From: Aeromicrobium flavum
GTDB taxonomy: Bacteria > Actinomycetota > Actinomycetes > Propionibacteriales > Nocardioidaceae
Reading direction: 5' to 3'
NCBI RefSeq assembly: GCF_007992115.1
Contig: NZ_BJZQ01000004.1
Span: forward strand, 1 to 64,000
Length of the DNA stretch: 64,000 nt
Below are positions 7,405-16,158 of this stretch, in pieces (the stretch's first letter is position 1; each line of letters begins with the position of its first letter). The notes under the pieces were generated by a model, which saw nothing but the letters and a program-made list of their open reading frames with translations, was not told the DNA's origin and ran no database searches. A program made the translations under genes and the position numbers.

Positions 7405-8256
7405 ATGCGACAGATCGGACGGTACCGGCTCGACTCCGTGCACGGGGTCGGAGCCTTCGCGACGGTGTGGCGCGGGTACGACCCCGAGTTCGACGTCGAG
7501 GTCGCCGTCAAGGTGCTGGCCGACAACTGGGCCCACCACGCCGACGTCCGCGAGCGGTTCCTCGAGGAGGCCCGGCTGCTGCGCCGGATCGACGACGCCC
7601 GGGTCGTGCGCGTGCACGACGTCGGCGTCCAGGACGACCGGCCCTACTTCGTCATGGACTTCGTGCCGGGCGGGACCCTGGCCGACCGGGTCGGACACGT
7701 CAGCGTGGAGGAGGCGATCGCGGCGGCGGTCGCGGCGTGTCACGCGGTCCAGGCGCTGCACGACCACGACGTGCTCCACCGCGACGTCAAGCCCTCGAAC
7801 CTGTTGGTGTCGGCCGGCGGCGCGGTCCTGGTCAGCGACCTCGGCAGTGCGAAGCGACTGGCCGAGGCCAGCGGGATCACCGTCACCACCGGCACCCCGG
7901 CCTACATGGCCCCCGAGCAGGCGTACGGACGGCCACTGGACGCGCGCACCGACGTCTACGCACTCGGCGTGCTGACGCACGAGCTGGTCACCGGCCGGCT
8001 GCCCTTCGACGGCCCGCTCGGACGCACCGCGAACGACCGCGTCGCTCCCGCCGGCGCCGGGCCACGGGTCGACGCCGCGCTCGCCGCGGCGCTCGCGGTC
8101 AGGCCCGAGGACCGTCCGGCCTCGGCCGCCGCGCTGGCCGAGCTGCTGGAGTCGACCGAGCACGCACCCCGGTCCTTCGTGTCGCCGTGGCTCGTCGCCC
8201 CGGTCATGGCACTGGCGTTCGTCGTGGCCGCGGTCACGACGTGGTGGCTCGGCTGA
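7405..8256 (+). CDS. Serine/threonine protein kinase with C-terminal membrane anchor
   Basis: A Hanks-type kinase of 283 residues: Gly-rich loop GVGAFATVWRG (about 13-23), Lys in VAVKVL, catalytic loop HRDVKPSN, the Mg site as DLG instead of DFG, then an APEQ motif. The catalytic residues are present, so activity is expected. After the kinase domain comes one transmembrane helix (about 262-283) that ends the protein, so there is no external sensor domain, unlike PknA/PknB. GATACT (7392-7397) seven bases before the ATG suggests a leaderless transcript from the tiny gap shared with the sigma gene. Confidence 0.88.
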   Translation: MRQIGRYRLDSVHGVGAFATVWRGYDPEFDVEVAVKVLADNWAHHADVRERFLEEARLLRRIDDARVVRVHDVGVQDDRPYFVMDFVPGGTLADRVGHVSVEEAIAAAVAACHAVQALHDHDVLHRDVKPSNLLVSAGGAVLVSDLGSAKRLAEASGITVTTGTPAYMAPEQAYGRPLDARTDVYALGVLTHELVTGRLPFDGPLGRTANDRVAPAGAGPRVDAALAAALAVRPEDRPASAAALAELLESTEHAPRSFVSPWLVAPVMALAFVVAAVTTWWLG

Positions 8257-8265
8257 GCCGAGCAG

Positions 8266-9123
8266 TCACCAGGTGAGGCCGGTGAGCCGCTCGTAGGCCT
8301 CGATGTACCGGTCGCGGGTGCGCTCGACGATCTCGTCGGGCAGGCGCGGCGGCGGGGTGTCGGAGGCGCGGTCCCAGCCCGACTCGCCGGTCAGCCAGTC
8401 GCGCACGAACTGCTTGTCGTAGCTGGGCTGCGCCTGCCCGGGCTGGTACCGGTCGGCGGGCCAGAAGCGCGAGGAGTCGGGCGTCAGGACCTCGTCGGCC
8501 AGCACGATCGTGCCGTCCGGCCGCGCGCCGAACTCCAGCTTGGTGTCCGCGAGGATGATGCCGCGCTCGCGGGCGATCTCCTCGGCCCGGCCGTAGACGG
8601 TCAGCGTCAGGTCGCGCAGGCGCTCGGCCATCTCGGCGCCGACGGTCTCGACGACCGCCTCGAACGAGACGTTCTCGTCGTGCTCGCCCAGCTCGGCCTT
8701 CGTCGCCGGGGTGAAGATCGGGGTGTCGAGGCGCGAGGCGTCCACCAGGCCGTCGGGCAGCGGGATGCCGCAGACCGCGCCGGTCTCGCGGTAGTCGACC
8801 AGGCCCGACCCGGTCAGGTAGCCGCGCGCCACGCACTCGACGGGGAACATGTCGAGCCGCTCGACGACCAGCGCGCGTCCCGCGACCACGGCCGGGACGT
8901 CGGTGCTGACCACGTGGTGCGGCACCAGGTCGGCCAGCTGGTCGAACCACCACAGGCTCATCCGGGTGAGGATCTCGCCCTTGTCGGGGATCCCGGGCTC
9001 GAGGATGAAGTCGTAGGCACTCACGCGGTCGGACGCGACCATCAGCAGGTCGTCGCCGTACGTGTACAGGTCGCGCACCTTGCCCGAGTGCAGGTGGGTG
9101 GCTCCGGGGATCTCCAGCGGCAT
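8266..9123 (-). CDS. purC: Phosphoribosylaminoimidazole-succinocarboxamide synthase
   Basis: SAICAR synthase joins CAIR and aspartate with ATP in de novo purine synthesis. The 285 residues show the family landmarks SGKVRDLY (about 13-20), [11 protein letters not shown], the [11 protein letters not shown] loop and [15 protein letters not shown] (9130-9135, complement) ends six bases before the ATG, consistent with a leaderless mRNA. The closest purine genes are purB and purD further along the window, so the pathway is clustered loosely rather than in one operon. Confidence 0.95.
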   Translation of the reverse strand: MPLEIPGATHLHSGKVRDLYTYGDDLLMVASDRVSAYDFILEPGIPDKGEILTRMSLWWFDQLADLVPHHVVSTDVPAVVAGRALVVERLDMFPVECVARGYLTGSGLVDYRETGAVCGIPLPDGLVDASRLDTPIFTPATKAELGEHDENVSFEAVVETVGAEMAERLRDLTLTVYGRAEEIARERGIILADTKLEFGARPDGTIVLADEVLTPDSSRFWPADRYQPGQAQPSYDKQFVRDWLTGESGWDRASDTPPPRLPDEIVERTRDRYIEAYERLTGLTW

Positions 9124-9205
9124 GGGATCAGGCTAGAGGTCGGCCCGCCCACCGACGTGGCGGATCCCGCGTAAATTCGAGTTACAGGTATGGCAGGCTG
9201 GCCCG

Positions 9206-10387
9206 GTGTCTTCCACCCGGGCCCTGACGACGACCCTCCTGGTGTCGGCCCTCGTGGTCTACAGCGCGCAGGGGATGCTCGTCCCGGTGCTCGCGCCGGT
9301 CACCCGCCTCGTCGGCCTCGGCGAGGTCGACCTCGGCGCCGTGATGACGCTCTCGGCCGCCATGCTCGTGATCAGCGGGCCGTGGTGGGGCCGCGAGGTC
9401 GACCGCATCGGCGTGCACGCCGTCCTCGTGCGCGGGCTCGTGCTGGCCACCCTCGGCGCGGTCGGCTTCGCGGTGATGACCGAGATCGCCGCTCGGGAGG
9501 AGCTTCCCCGCGCGGTCGTGCTGACGGCCTTCGCGCTCACCCGCGGCGTCCTCTACGGCCTGGGCTTCGCCGCCGTCCCCGTGGCGGGCCTCACATACCT
9601 CGCGTCCACCAGCGACGGAGCGGTCGCGCGCACCAAGGCGATGGGCGCGTTCGGTGCGGCCCAGGGCCTGTCGCTGGTCATCGGGCCGGCGCTGGGCGGC
9701 CTCGCCGCGATCGGCGGCCTGCTGCTGCCGGTGCACCTCGCCCCCGTGCTGGTCGGCGCCACCCTCGTGGCCGTGTGGCTGCTGCCCGCGCCCGAGCGCC
9801 AGCAGCGTCCCGAGCGCGAGCGACTCGGCTTCCGTGACCCGCGCGTCCTGCCCTACCTCGTCGCCGGCGGCGCGCTGTTCCTCGGGCTGGCCCTCGTCGA
9901 GATCATCCTGGGCTTCCTCGTGCAGGACCGGCTCGGCCTGAGCGACACCGAGACGGCCCAGGTGGTGGCCGTCGCCGGCGTCCTGATCGGCGTGGGGTTC
10001 GCCGCCACGCAGGCCTTCGTGGCGCCGCGGGTGCCCGGCGGCCCTCGCGGCCTGCTGGTGGCCGGCAGCCTGCTGGCCGCCCTGGGCTACGTCGGGGCGA
10101 TGTTCGCCACGTCGACCGCGACGCTGCTGCCGGTGATGGTCGTGATCGCGGCGGGACTGGGGCTCGCCCTGCCCGGGTACAACGCCGGCGCCACGCTGGC
10201 CGTCGAGCCCTCGGAGCACGCCGCCGTCGCGGGCCAGCTGTCCGCGACCGTCGGCCTCACCTACGTCGCGGGACCGGTGCTCGGCGCCGGGCTCTACTCC
10301 GCCTACGACCTGGCGCCGATCATCGGTGCGGCGCTGCTGTCCCTCGTCGCTGCCGTCCTCGCCTCACGACTGACCCGCGCCGCCTGA
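9206..10387 (+). CDS. MFS transporter
   Basis: A 393-residue major facilitator with about 12 hydrophobic segments and an efflux-like layout. The loop 2-3 region carries GPWWGREVDRIGVHAV, a variant of the family's conserved motif A, and the central charged loop (PAPERQQRPERERLGF) divides the two halves. The substrate cannot be inferred. The GTG start has CAGGCT six bases upstream. The next gene begins 18 bp after its stop. Confidence 0.8.
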   Translation: MSSTRALTTTLLVSALVVYSAQGMLVPVLAPVTRLVGLGEVDLGAVMTLSAAMLVISGPWWGREVDRIGVHAVLVRGLVLATLGAVGFAVMTEIAAREELPRAVVLTAFALTRGVLYGLGFAAVPVAGLTYLASTSDGAVARTKAMGAFGAAQGLSLVIGPALGGLAAIGGLLLPVHLAPVLVGATLVAVWLLPAPERQQRPERERLGFRDPRVLPYLVAGGALFLGLALVEIILGFLVQDRLGLSDTETAQVVAVAGVLIGVGFAATQAFVAPRVPGGPRGLLVAGSLLAALGYVGAMFATSTATLLPVMVVIAAGLGLALPGYNAGATLAVEPSEHAAVAGQLSATVGLTYVAGPVLGAGLYSAYDLAPIIGAALLSLVAAVLASRLTRAA

Positions 10388-10405
10388 TCGTGCCACGATG
10401 ACGCC

Positions 10406-10954
10406 ATGGGCATCGTGCATCCGACCTCAGAGCTGACTCCGTCCAAGGCCGAGCTGTTGCGCGCCTGGCTCCCGGCCCAGCCGTGGTGGCCCGAGGGCGC
10501 TGCGGTCCCCGACTTCGAGGCGAGCTTCCGCTTCGACGACCCCGCGGGCGAGGTGGGCATCGAGACGTTCCTGTTCCGCGTCGGCGACACCGTGCTCCAG
10601 GCGCCGCTGACGTACCGCTCTGCCCCGGTCGACGGGAGCGTGCTGGTGGGCGAGCTCGAGCACTCGGTCCTGGGACACCGCTGGGTGTACGACGCCGCGA
10701 GCGACCCGGTCTACGTCGCGGAGGCGTCCCGCGTGATCCGCGAGGCCGGCACCGAGGTGACGATGCTGCAGCCGGACGGCACCCCCATCGCCCGGCGCCC
10801 GTTCACCGCCTCGGTCCGCGGCAGCGGCAGCGGCGACGGCTCACTGCACGTGGCCCGCCTCCTGCACCCCTCCGGCCCGACGGAGGCCTCCGGCATCCTC
10901 ACCGCGACCTGGGCCGAACAGCCCGACCCCGTGGTCCTGGCCTGGCTCACCTGA
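10406..10954 (+). CDS. Maltokinase N-terminal cap-like protein
   Basis: The 182-residue product resembles the stand-alone form of the Mak N-terminal cap domain: LTPSKAELLRAWLPAQPWW near the start, then FRFDDPAGEVGIE and the VLGHRWVYDAASDPVYV segment. Here the kinase domain is absent. In actinobacteria such proteins occur alone, and their function is not established. CACGAT ends six bases before the ATG. The gene converges on purB across a long palindromic repeat. Confidence 0.7.
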   Translation: MGIVHPTSELTPSKAELLRAWLPAQPWWPEGAAVPDFEASFRFDDPAGEVGIETFLFRVGDTVLQAPLTYRSAPVDGSVLVGELEHSVLGHRWVYDAASDPVYVAEASRVIREAGTEVTMLQPDGTPIARRPFTASVRGSGSGDGSLHVARLLHPSGPTEASGILTATWAEQPDPVVLAWLT

Positions 10955-10956
10955 AC

Positions 10957-11023
10957 CGCTGGGCGTGACGTTCCGGGGGTCGACACGCCGTGCGACACCC
11001 CGCGAACGTCACTGCCAGCGCTT
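10957..11023 (-). repeat. Long palindromic intergenic repeat, copy 2 (REP-like)
   Basis: The right arm (10995-11020) is complementary to the left arm (10957-10980) with a few mismatches around a 14-base centre. Read on the minus strand, the element matches the one at 33384-33451 along its whole length, including the CACGGCGTGTCG loop. It starts beside the purB stop codon and fills a gap between convergent genes, so it could act as a terminator for both. Confidence 0.8.
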
Positions 11024-11025
11024 CG

Positions 11026-12447
11026 TCAGAGGATCGCGCCCGGGGCGTAGGCGGCGGCCTCGGGGTGGCGCTGCAGGACCGTCTCCGCCTGGGCGATGAC
11101 GGCCGCGACCTGCGACGTGGCGGCACCGGTGAAGGTGAGCGGCTCGGCGACGAGACGGCGCAGGTCGTCGGCGGTCAACCCGAGACGGTCGTCGCCGGCG
11201 AGGCGGTCGAGCAGGTCGTTCTCGGCGGTGCCCTGCTCGCGCATCTGCAGGGCGACGCCGACCGCGTGCTCCTTGATCGCCTCGTGGGCGGACTCGCGGC
11301 CCACGCCGTGGCGGACCGCGGCCATGAGCACCTTGGTCGTGGCCAGGAACGGCAGGTAGCGGTCGAGCTCGCGCTGGATGACGGCCGGGAAGACCCCGAA
11401 CTCGTCCAGGACGGTCAGGAACGTCTCGAAGAGTCCGTCGGCGGCGTAGAACGCGTCCGGCAGCGCCACCCGGCGCACGACCGAGCACGACACGTCGCCC
11501 TCGTTCCACTGGTCGCCCGACAGTTCGCCGACCATCGAGGCGTAGCCCCGCAGCACGACAGCGAGGCCGTTGACGCGCTCGCACGAGCGGGTGTTCATCT
11601 TGTGCGGCATGGCCGACGAGCCGACCTGGCCGGGCTTGAAGCCCTCGGTGACGAGCTCGTTGCCGGCCATCAGGCGGATCGTCAGCGCCAGGCTCGACGG
11701 GGCGGCCACCAGCTGCACGAGCGAGCTGATCGCGTCGAAGTCCAGCGACCGCGGGTAGACCTGGCCGACGCTGGTCAGCGTGCGCTCGAAGCCCAGGTGC
11801 GCGGCGACGCGCTGCTCGAGGTCGGCCAGCTTCGTCTCGTCGCCGCCGAGCAGGTCGAGCATGTCCTGGCCGGTGCCGACCGGGCCCTTGATGCCGCGCA
11901 GCGGGTACCGCGCGATGAGCTCCTCGACGCGCTCGATCCCCACGAGCAGCTCGTCGGCGGTCGTCGCGAAGCGCTTGCCGAGGGTGGTGGCCTGGGCCGC
12001 CACGTTGTGGCTGCGGCCGGCCATGACGAGCTCGGCGTTCTCCCCCGCCAGCCGGCCGAGTCGGGCCAGGGCCGCGACGGCGCGGTCGCGCAGCAGCGCC
12101 AGCGACTCCCGCACCTGCAGCTGCTCGACGTTCTCGGTCAGGTCGCGCGACGTCATGCCCTTGTGGATGTGCTCGCTGCCGGCGAGGGCGGCGAACTCCT
12201 CGATGCGCGCCTTCACGTCGTGACGGGTCACCCGCTCGCGCGCGGCGATGGACTCCAGGTCGACCTGGTCGACGACGGCCTCGTGCGCCTCGATCACGCC
12301 GTCGGGGGTCTCGATCCCGAGGTCGCGCTGGGCCTTCAGGACGGCGATCCACAGCTGGCGCTCGAGGACGATCTTGTGCTCGGGCGACCAGATGCGGGCC
12401 AGCTCGGCGGAGGCGTAACGGGAGGCCAGGACGTTCGGAGTGGTCAC
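11026..12447 (-). CDS. purB: Adenylosuccinate lyase
   Basis: Cleaves SAICAR to AICAR and adenylosuccinate to AMP, releasing fumarate. The 473-residue product matches the fumarase/aspartase fold: MTSRDLTEN with its His/Thr-Ser region, GRSHNV..QATT, and the signature GSSAMPHKMN (catalytic Ser loop). The GTG at 12447 has GACAAT six bases upstream on the minus strand and no ribosome site. It sits between purC and purD in the dispersed purine region. Confidence 0.95.
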   Translation of the reverse strand: MTTPNVLASRYASAELARIWSPEHKIVLERQLWIAVLKAQRDLGIETPDGVIEAHEAVVDQVDLESIAARERVTRHDVKARIEEFAALAGSEHIHKGMTSRDLTENVEQLQVRESLALLRDRAVAALARLGRLAGENAELVMAGRSHNVAAQATTLGKRFATTADELLVGIERVEELIARYPLRGIKGPVGTGQDMLDLLGGDETKLADLEQRVAAHLGFERTLTSVGQVYPRSLDFDAISSLVQLVAAPSSLALTIRLMAGNELVTEGFKPGQVGSSAMPHKMNTRSCERVNGLAVVLRGYASMVGELSGDQWNEGDVSCSVVRRVALPDAFYAADGLFETFLTVLDEFGVFPAVIQRELDRYLPFLATTKVLMAAVRHGVGRESAHEAIKEHAVGVALQMREQGTAENDLLDRLAGDDRLGLTADDLRRLVAEPLTFTGAATSQVAAVIAQAETVLQRHPEAAAYAPGAIL

Positions 12448-12506
12448 CGGCCCATTGTCGCAGGGCGACCGCCCGCTCCGGGACGGCGCTCAGTCCACGA
12501 GAGCGG

Positions 12507-13514
12507 TCAGCCGACCGGGCACGGCCGGACGACCCGGCCCTCGTCGTCCAGGACCTGGCCCTGACGCTTCACGCTGCGCACGATCGTCGACCGGTCCTTG
12601 ACCCGCCAGCCGGGCACGAGCTCGGCCGCGCGGGCCTCGAGGTCGAACACCTCACCCAGGCTCGAGACCCGTGCCACCAGGGCCAGGTTCGCCGGGCCCA
12701 CCACGGCGGCGCACCGCACGACGTACGGCTCCGCCCCGATCACGGCGCCGGCCTTCCGCGGGTCGTCGCAGCAGACCTCGAGCATCACGGCGCGGCCGGC
12801 GCCACCGGCCGATGCGACGACGTCGCAGCCCAGCCGCAGCGCCCGCGACCGCAGCACCCGGTCGAGCATGCGCCGAGCGGTCGGCTCGGGCTTGTCGAGC
12901 CGGCGGCCGATGTCCGCGACGGACATCCGGGGGTCCTCCATCAGGATCTTCGTGATCTCCTTGAGCACCTCGTCGCTCGGCGGCGTCGTCGCGCCACCCT
13001 GCGGGCGCGCCAAGCTGCGCTGCTGCTCCTCGTCGAGGATGTCGAGGCGCCACTGCGTGTCCTCGTTGTGCACCTGCGCCAGGAAGAACATCCGGGTCGC
13101 GAACACGTCGGGGTCGTCGCCCACGAGCGCGTGCACCGCCTCGCGCATCGGGGCGAGGCCGCGGCCGATGAGCACGACGGCCACGTCGTCGTCCCCGCCC
13201 AGCAGGTCGACGGCGTAGACGTCGGGCACCTTCGCGATCCGCTCGGCGACGCGGACCTCGGTGCCGGGGCGGCACCGCAGCTTGAGCACCACGCCGTCGC
13301 GGTCGGGCGCGAGCTGCTCGGCACTGGGGCGCACCACGAACCACGCCAGTCGCTCCTCGACGAGGCGGTCCCACCGCCGGGCGGCGGTGGCCGGGTCGAC
13401 GCCGATGGTGCGGGCGATCGCACTCCAGGGGGCGCGTGGCGCGATCTGCAACGCGTGTACGAGCGCCAGGTCGATCTCCGGGAGCTCCGGCAGGGACTGG
13501 TGGGATCCGTACAT
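12507..13514 (-). CDS. Lrp/AsnC-type regulator with two helix-turn-helix/RAM units
   Basis: About 335 residues, twice the size of a classical Lrp protein. One HTH is at about 8-50 (IDLALVHALQIAPRAPWSAIA), with a ligand-type domain after it. A second HTH is at about 178-215 (EVLKEITKILMEDPRMSVADIGRRL), followed by another domain. This double form is common in actinobacteria. ATG 13514 is chosen because TATCGT (complement 13522-13527) lies seven bases upstream and homology begins there; GTG 13571 is an alternative. The ligand is unknown. It is divergent from nothing and follows purD on the same strand. Confidence 0.78.
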   Translation of the reverse strand: MYGSHQSLPELPEIDLALVHALQIAPRAPWSAIARTIGVDPATAARRWDRLVEERLAWFVVRPSAEQLAPDRDGVVLKLRCRPGTEVRVAERIAKVPDVYAVDLLGGDDDVAVVLIGRGLAPMREAVHALVGDDPDVFATRMFFLAQVHNEDTQWRLDILDEEQQRSLARPQGGATTPPSDEVLKEITKILMEDPRMSVADIGRRLDKPEPTARRMLDRVLRSRALRLGCDVVASAGGAGRAVMLEVCCDDPRKAGAVIGAEPYVVRCAAVVGPANLALVARVSSLGEVFDLEARAAELVPGWRVKDRSTIVRSVKRQGQVLDDEGRVVRPCPVG

Positions 13515-13561
13515 GCGTCGGACGATATCGGTCTGCCGGTCAGGGGCGTCGGGGGATGACG

Positions 13562-13588
13562 GTTCTGGCACATCTGCCCCAGTTCTGG
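13562..13588 (-). promoter_or_regulatory. Possible operator upstream of the Lrp-type gene
   Basis: GTTCTGG occurs twice (13562-13568, 13582-13588) at a 20-bp, two-turn spacing. The second copy is part of CCAGTTCTGG, an imperfect palindrome with CCAG/CTGG arms. Its position just upstream of the regulator start suits autoregulation. Confidence 0.3.
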
Positions 13589-13597
13589 TGACGGAAT

Positions 13598-14842
13598 TCA
13601 GCGCAGGGGCGACAGGGCGATGTCCCTGCGATGGTGGGCACCGCGGATCTCGACGAGGTCGACCCCGGCGTAGGCACGACGCCGCGCCTCGTCCAGATCG
13701 GCCCCGACCGCGGTGACCGACAGGACACGACCGCCGGAGGTCACCAGCGCACCGTCCTCGTCGATCTTCGTGCCGGCGTGGATCACGTCGACGCCCTCGA
13801 GCGCGTTCGCCGCGTCGAGGCCCTCGATGCGGTCGCCCGCGACCGGCGCCTCGGGGTAGCCCTCCGCCGCGACGACGACCGTGACCGCCGCGCCGTCGTG
13901 CCACTGCGGCAGGCCGACGTCGGCGAGCGACCCGGTGGCGGCGCCGTGCAGCAGCGCCGACAGCGGCGTCCTGAGCAGCGACAGCAGCGCCTGGGTCTCG
14001 GGGTCGCCGAACCGTGCGTTGAACTCCACGACCTTCGTGCCGCGGGAGGTGAGGGCGAGGCCGGCGTAGAGCAGTCCCTGGAACGGGGTGCCGCGAGCAG
14101 CCATCTCCTCGACGGTGGGCACGAGGACGCGTCGGGTCACCTCGGTCACGAGGTCGTCGGGCGCCCACGCGAGTGGCGTGTAGGCCCCCATGCCACCGGT
14201 GTTGGGGCCCTCGTCGCCGTCACGGGCCCGCTTGAAGTCCTGGGCGGGCTGCAGCGGCAGCACGGTCGAGCCGTCGGTGATCGCGAACAGCGAGACCTCG
14301 GGGCCGTCGAGGAACTCCTCGATGACGACCCGGTCGCAGGAGGCGGCGTGGTCGACGGCCTCCTGGCGGTCCTCGGTGACGACGACGCCCTTGCCGGCGG
14401 CCAGCGCGTCGTCCTTGACGACGTACGGGGGTCCGAAGGTGTCCAGTGCGTCGGCCACCTGCTCGGGGGTCTCGCACACGCGCGCCATCGCCGTGGGGAC
14501 GTCGGCCGAGGCCATGACCTGCTTGGCGAACGCCTTCGACCCCTCGATCTGGGCCGCCGCGGCGCTCGGCCCGAAGCAGGCGATCCCCACCTCGCGGACC
14601 GCGTCGGCCACGCCCGCGACGAGCGGGGCCTCCGGGCCCACGACCACGAGGTCGGCCCCGACCCGCGAGGCGAGGTCGGCGACCGCCGCGCCGTCGAGCG
14701 GGTCGACCGGGTGCAGCGTGGCCACGGCGGTCATGCCCGGGTTGCCGGGGGCGGCGTGCACCTCGGTGACCTGGGGGTCGCGGGACAGGGCCAGGGCCAG
14801 GGCGTGCTCGCGGCCGCCGGTGCCGATGACGAGAACCTTCAC
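13598..14842 (-). CDS. purD: Phosphoribosylamine--glycine ligase
   Basis: GAR synthetase of 414 residues, an ATP-grasp enzyme that attaches glycine to phosphoribosylamine. It has the N-terminal GTGGREHALA, VVGPEAPLVAGV, the ATP-grasp segments VKDDALAAGKGVVV and EEFLDGPEVSLF, and the metal site EFNARFGDPETQ. GTG 14842 has TAGGCT (complement 14849-14854) six bases upstream, so the mRNA is probably leaderless. The gap to the Lrp-type gene downstream is short. Confidence 0.95.
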   Translation of the reverse strand: MKVLVIGTGGREHALALALSRDPQVTEVHAAPGNPGMTAVATLHPVDPLDGAAVADLASRVGADLVVVGPEAPLVAGVADAVREVGIACFGPSAAAAQIEGSKAFAKQVMASADVPTAMARVCETPEQVADALDTFGPPYVVKDDALAAGKGVVVTEDRQEAVDHAASCDRVVIEEFLDGPEVSLFAITDGSTVLPLQPAQDFKRARDGDEGPNTGGMGAYTPLAWAPDDLVTEVTRRVLVPTVEEMAARGTPFQGLLYAGLALTSRGTKVVEFNARFGDPETQALLSLLRTPLSALLHGAATGSLADVGLPQWHDGAAVTVVVAAEGYPEAPVAGDRIEGLDAANALEGVDVIHAGTKIDEDGALVTSGGRVLSVTAVGADLDEARRRAYAGVDLVEIRGAHHRRDIALSPLR

Positions 14843-14851
14843 GCGCCGAGC

Positions 14852-15403
14852 CTAGCGAGCGCCGTCGCCGCCCGGTCCATCCGCGGCCGCCCGATCGCGC
14901 GCCACGAGGGCCAGGGCGCTCCACGGCCGCGGCTCGTCGCCGCCGGTGAGGAAGCTGCCCCACGTCAGCGGCAGGTCCTGCGGCAGGCTCAGCTCGTCGA
15001 ACGCCCGGCTCCACCCGCCCAGCAGGCCGGCGTCGTACCGGCCGGACGCGAGCAGGAACGACGTGACGGCCGAGACGGTGGCCCGCCGGTCGGCGTCCTC
15101 GTCGCGCAGGAGGCCGGCCAGGTCGGCGCCGAACCGCTCCGCGTCGAACTCGGGCCAGGACGCCGCCGCGTGCAGGCCGTCGCGGAGCAGCTCCGGGAGG
15201 CGGTCCCAGCCGACGACGTCGTCCCGGGACGGCTCCGACATCGCGGTGGACACCGCCACCACGACACCGCGCGCACCGATGCCGCTGAAGAGGCCCGCCA
15301 TCGCCTCGGGTCGCGAGCACTGGCGCTCGAGGACGAGCAGGAGCCGCGTCAGGCCCGCGGAGTCCTCGCGCGTGGGCGGCTCGGTCATGAGCGAGTCGGT
15401 CAT
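14852..15403 (-). CDS. Protein of unknown function in the purD-purA cluster
   Basis: About 183 residues with no domain that I recognise, acidic overall, predicted cytosolic, with helical segments and no membrane spans. ATG 15403 lies 7 bp after the stop of the upstream gene on the same strand, so it is probably the last gene of a three-gene unit (with 15411-16154 and 16159-17121). The open frame upstream of this start is a shadow of the neighbour. A partner or immunity role is only a guess from position. Confidence 0.6.
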   Translation of the reverse strand: MTDSLMTEPPTREDSAGLTRLLLVLERQCSRPEAMAGLFSGIGARGVVVAVSTAMSEPSRDDVVGWDRLPELLRDGLHAAASWPEFDAERFGADLAGLLRDEDADRRATVSAVTSFLLASGRYDAGLLGGWSRAFDELSLPQDLPLTWGSFLTGGDEPRPWSALALVARDRAAADGPGGDGAR

Positions 15404-15410
15404 CGGCCGG

Positions 15411-16154
15411 TCATTCGTCCGTGTGGGTGTTGCGCCCGGTGACCACGTCACCGAGGACCGTGAGGACGGCGTCCAGGTCGAGCGGCACGAGCGTGACGTC
15501 GACCGGCTCGGCCCCGTGGCGCGGCGGGTGGTCGACGCGGTACCAACCCTGGGTGCCGGCGTCGACGATCGTGACGCTCGCGTCGATCGGGCGCTGGGCC
15601 CAGTTGCCGTTGGCCCGCCACGCGAGGCGCCAGTTCGCGATGACCTCGTCCAGGGCGTCGACACCGGTGGCCTCGACACCGCGCGCCGAGACGGCCGCGT
15701 CGATCACGGTGGTGTCGGTGCTGAGGGTCTGGCGGTCGTCGGCGACCTCACGCTCGAAGATGCCCAGCCACTGGCGCAGCTGGTCGCGCAACAGGCCGAA
15801 CTCGGTGGCCGTCACGACGACGGCACCCTCGGCGTCCGGGGCACTCGTGGTGGCGCGTCCGTCGGGCAGCCAGCCGATGAACATCGGCGACAGGGTCGAC
15901 CCGTCGAACCGCTCGACCACGACCGAGCGGGCCGGCGCCACGGCGACCTCGACGAGACCCGCGGCCGTGGGGTTCAGGCCCGCGGGACCGACGAGCCCCG
16001 CCTCGCGCAGGCGACCGGGCACGTCGCCGGGGGCGGTGGCGCCGGCGTGGACCTCCGCCAGCAGCAGGAGGTCGTCGTAGCCGACCGTCAGTTGCAGGAA
16101 GGTCTCGTCGAGATGAGGCACAGCAGCTCCAGTCTTGGCAGTGTCGTCGTTCAT
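15411..16154 (-). CDS. Unknown protein, remotely EspG-like
   Basis: The 247-residue soluble protein has the mixed helix/strand pattern of EspG, the ESX secretion chaperone: an opening strand, helical VPGRLREAGLV, then paired strands and LRDQLRQWLGIF. The resemblance is weak and I found no defining motif. It starts 4 bp after the stop of the upstream gene, whose product has a helical N-terminus like type VII secretion substrates, which is what makes the chaperone idea worth stating. No ESX membrane genes are in the window. Confidence 0.5.
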   Translation of the reverse strand: MNDDTAKTGAAVPHLDETFLQLTVGYDDLLLLAEVHAGATAPGDVPGRLREAGLVGPAGLNPTAAGLVEVAVAPARSVVVERFDGSTLSPMFIGWLPDGRATTSAPDAEGAVVVTATEFGLLRDQLRQWLGIFEREVADDRQTLSTDTTVIDAAVSARGVEATGVDALDEVIANWRLAWRANGNWAQRPIDASVTIVDAGTQGWYRVDHPPRHGAEPVDVTLVPLDLDAVLTVLGDVVTGRNTHTDE

Positions 16155-16158
16155 CGGA

